Shown here: positions 61,301 through 64,000 of the stretch, piece by piece
Layout: every line of letters starts with the position of its first letter
Numbering within the stretch: the first letter of the stretch is position 1
Source of the DNA: Nissolia schottii
Lineage: Eukaryota; Streptophyta; Magnoliopsida; Fabales; Fabaceae
Reading direction: 5' to 3'
Length of the DNA: 64,000 bases
NCBI GenBank assembly: GCA_003254905.1
Contig: QANU01007041.1
Span: 4,228 to 68,227 of the forward strand
Notes under the pieces: model-generated
What the model saw: only the letters and a program-made list of their open reading frames with translations
Database searches by the model: none
Told to the model about the DNA's origin: nothing
Program-made: the position numbers and the translations under genes

Positions 61301-64000
61301 TATTGTTTAGAAAAATGAGAAGCACTAGTGAAGTGACAACAAAAATATATGTGAAAAGGTGTTTCCTAGAGTAGTGTGCATGTATAACATGCACACACAG
61401 AGAGAAACTAAATTGAAACATTTTAAATTGTCAAAAGGGTCTCAAAAGGTGAATATGCTCTTATGTTCCATTACCTGAAAAACTAACACATTTGCGGAAT
61501 CATCAGATGAGTCAGACAGCTGTATCCGAGCAACCATTCTTATCTACTAAGACGTGCACATAAGCAGAAAAATCAAGGGAAAACCCAAAAATTGAAACAA
61601 TTCCAAAACCACATAGACACACACTCTTGCATTGCATTAAAATAATAAAACTAAATGAATTGAAATATTTTAACACACTTGTGATGCAAGATTTTCCTCA
61701 ACAAGATCAGACAAATTGTGAAAGTGAGGTGTGTGAAATCCAGCATAATGCAGTTCCAAATTATCCTGAAAAGGGAAAAACATGAGTGAATTATGGGTTA
61801 CTACCAGGCATAAGATAACAGATAATCAAGAGTGACAAACTGACAATTACTACAATAGGGCAAGAGAGGCAATGGATTATGATGGGGCAAGTAGAAGTCT
61901 GAAGAAAAAGGAAGTCAGGATATTTTCACGCAGGTAGTTGAAATACTAAATAAGGGGAAAATTTAATGATTATCTTCTCAAACTGTTTAAAAGAAGAAAA
62001 AAATTGTGGGTGCTTCTTAAAGGAAGTTTAAGCCAATTATAAGCACTTAACCATAAACTCCATAAATATGACCAATGGTAGTATGAGTAAAACAATCTTG
62101 AGAATTCAACGATAACACCATCGTTTAACATTACCGCTGATTTTAAATGTAGCTGCCAATCTCCAATATCCTTTCGAGAGCCAGATGCAAGCAAAGAATC
62201 CTTGTGAATGTTCAAGTTTTCCCTACTTACATCCAGAATACTACCACCCTCATCAGCCAAATAAAAAAAGAGCTGCACACCTCTCCCAAAATCCTCATTC
62301 CACTCAGACCTGTCATTGGACCATAAGAACAAAGCTACTCAATATATAATAAATCACCAAATAAAGAAATAATCAGAGATGCAGATATTCATACAGAGAA
62401 ACAATAAAATACTTCAATTAGGACATTAAGATCAATGTTGTTAGGTTAGATATTATCATCAATCATGAAAAAAATGAGAAATTCTTGAATGCTCTAAGAG
62501 CAAAACCCTCCTTTTGCTCTGTTCATTTATTTTTCTCCGCGTCGGCATCGTGGGCCAGCCATATTATGGTTGGTATTTTATGAAATTTTTAAAGATTTTA
62601 TTTAAGTAGATAAGGTTGGCCCACAAAGCTGGTGGTGTGGAGAGAAAATTAATGGAACAGAGCAGAAGGATAGTTTTTACAAAACAATTTTCTGAAAACA
62701 AGTCCGACCAAAAGCTAAAAGTGATTTGAAGTTAACAAGGATGCCATTAGTTCATCTTCTCTAATTTCAACGGAGTTGTCACTTGTCAGTAGCTAGTATC
62801 TACTTTCCACTACGGAAAAAGGTATAAACAAAATTTGCTTGCCTTAATACTTATATGAAGGCGACGTAATGTTAATAACATGAATTACTTGTCAATTTCC
62901 GCACTAATTCGTACTGCCCAATCCCCTCCATAACCACTGTCATCCCCCTTTGATTTAAAAAAATCTGTAGCCAAAGTCATGCCATGGTCAGACAGCACTT
63001 GGCGCCCAAAATCACGTCCATCATGCTTTGTCCAACCAAAAGTGCTTAGCTCATCTTCATGCTTGCAAACATGCCGCAAGTGATATCTGCCATCCTTCAC
63101 GCCAATCCACATCAATCCAGCAATCAAAGACAGTGGAGTCCTGACATAAACAACAAAAAATCAGCCAAATATTATGCAACCCACAATATTTTCAGACACC
63201 ATCAATAATATAAGGCTTAGCCACTAAAATGGTCTCTGTTTCCAATTCAGCACAACAAACAAACAAAAAACGTGTAGGGAGGAATACATGTCCAAGAAAT
63301 TCTTGTGTGATCATGAAATGTCATGGAACAACCTTTCAGTTCAATCTCCACCTTGGGAGGACCCACCATTTAAGGCTGAAATGTCATTCTCAGTGCTGCT
63401 GTAGGATTATATAGTCATACAAGACTTCCTCTACCTTACTAAAAACAAATTAAGAAACTATTCTAAAGTAAATATAAATATCACTCCTAATTCAGAAATG
63501 GTAACTAAAAGTCTAAAAGACTAAAACCATACCTGGCTCGAATTCCGAGATAAGCCTGGGGACGATAAGTTCCCCAATACAAGCTCTCCCTATGCGCACC
63601 TTGAAACTGCCACACAAACCAATTCATTTTCACATATTCTACAAATTCTTAAATCCTCAAAAAAAAAAAAAAAAACGAAGCAGCTTCGAATAACAATAAC
63701 GAAGGAGGTTAGAAGCGAGCGCTCACCTGAGGAAGGTCCATTATCTTAGGGGCGGGAAACGGCGTGACTTCGCGAGGGAGCCGAGGTACGGCGGCGGAGT
63801 TCACGAGGTGGAGGATCAGAAACAAGATCACGAAGAACGCCGCCGCGCTGATACAGAGTACAACCTTAAGATTTGCGCTGTTGCTGAATATCGGAATGGT
63901 GCTCCCATACTTGCTCCTCTCTCTGCGCCGCTTCAGCCTCGCTTTCGTCTCGTCGCCGCCGCCGCCTCGGTCCGCACCGGCGGAGGATCGGGCTCTGCTC
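55352..64000 (-). CDS. GCS1: Mannosyl-oligosaccharide glucosidase (ER glucosidase I), 5' end off window
   Basis: Twenty-two minus-strand exons give about 839 visible residues: 64000-63727, 63606-63533, 63140-62889, 62309-62135, 61765-61679, 61543-61475, 61287-61191, 60752-60670, 60549-60442, 59645-59524, 59315-59208, 59116-59043, 58303-58178, 58090-58023, 57496-57347, 57209-57159, 56493-56437, 56315-56181, 56086-55995, 55910-55801, 55679-55616 and 55496-55352. Phases agree. The family length is about 850, so only a few codons with the ATG lie past 64000. A basic cytosolic tail ([14 protein letters not shown]) and one membrane anchor precede the lumenal GH63 domain. Landmarks are SLYWGTYRP, the catalytic region [49 protein letters not shown] and [10 protein letters not shown], the last bearing the presumed catalytic Glu. 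The enzyme removes the outermost glucose from the N-glycan precursor in the ER. Confidence 0.95.
59830..60060 (-). mobile_element. Decayed LINE fragment in intron 9 of GCS1
   Basis: A minus-strand frame reads [13 protein letters not shown], then [20 protein letters not shown]. This resembles the region after the reverse-transcriptase domain of plant L1-type LINEs (typically LxLFxIPxGxxK ... NxALLGKWxWRxxxExxxLWRxVI). It covers only about 75 residues and is cut off on both sides. It is not part of the glucosidase, whose flanking exons (60549-60442 and 59645-59524) join in frame without it. Confidence 0.5.
62506..62673. mobile_element. MITE in intron 3 of GCS1
   Basis: The arms 'tccttttgctctgttcattt' and (inverted) 'atccttctgctctgttccat' pair, followed inward by a second pair 'tgggccagcc'/'ggttggccca'. 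The element is about 168 bases; a target duplication was not certain. Confidence 0.65.

Overview
This window is nuclear DNA of a flowering plant, a eudicot and probably a legume. The reasons are spliced genes with GT-AG introns, AT-rich intergenic DNA full of MITEs and foldback elements, and six protein genes whose products are plant-type. The legume guess rests only on my memory of the repeat families (the 'tttttagtccct' foldback family) and is an inference. There is one assembly gap of 525 N (15327-15851) and two single N (27989, 38137).

Layout. 1-8.6 kb is repeat-rich. It holds a 1.1-kb foldback element with a perfect 9-bp target duplication, a decayed caffeoyl-CoA O-methyltransferase-like gene on the minus strand, and DNA elements with TGTTTGTGCA subterminal repeats lying in and beside that gene. 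9.1-12.3 kb (minus) is a four-exon exostosin-family (ARAD-like) glycosyltransferase. 12.7-16.2 kb is an LTR-like stretch followed by a second copy of the foldback element. 17.3-25.5 kb (plus) is a 21-exon, 870-residue membrane metallopeptidase of family M28 (ERMP1/Fxna type). 28.3-30.6 kb (plus) is ribosomal protein L17/uL22; its third intron carries three diverged copies of an H/ACA-box snoRNA-like unit. 33.75-34.0 kb is a U4 snRNA gene with its upstream element, TATA box and 3' box. 36.7-37.0 kb is signal peptidase complex subunit 1. 37-45.6 kb has no intact gene but contains a TGTTTGTGCA repeat element carrying a short exon fragment of ribosomal protein S17. 47.3-48.8 kb (plus) is an F-box/kelch protein with an upstream-ORF-bearing leader, 50.0-53.2 kb (plus) is nucleoporin NUP54, and 55.4-64.0 kb (minus) is ER glucosidase I (GCS1), whose first few codons lie beyond the window edge.

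How the genes relate. They are independently transcribed housekeeping genes and not a cluster with one function. Three act in or at the ER/secretory pathway (M28 peptidase, SPC1, glucosidase I) and one probably in the Golgi. The order exostosin - M28 peptidase - RPL17 - F-box/kelch - glucosidase I matches, as I remember it, the Arabidopsis chromosome 1 order At1g67410-At1g67490, so the window looks like a conserved syntenic block expanded by transposons. All gene models were built by hand from homology and splice sites; exon lengths keep the reading frame throughout each model.
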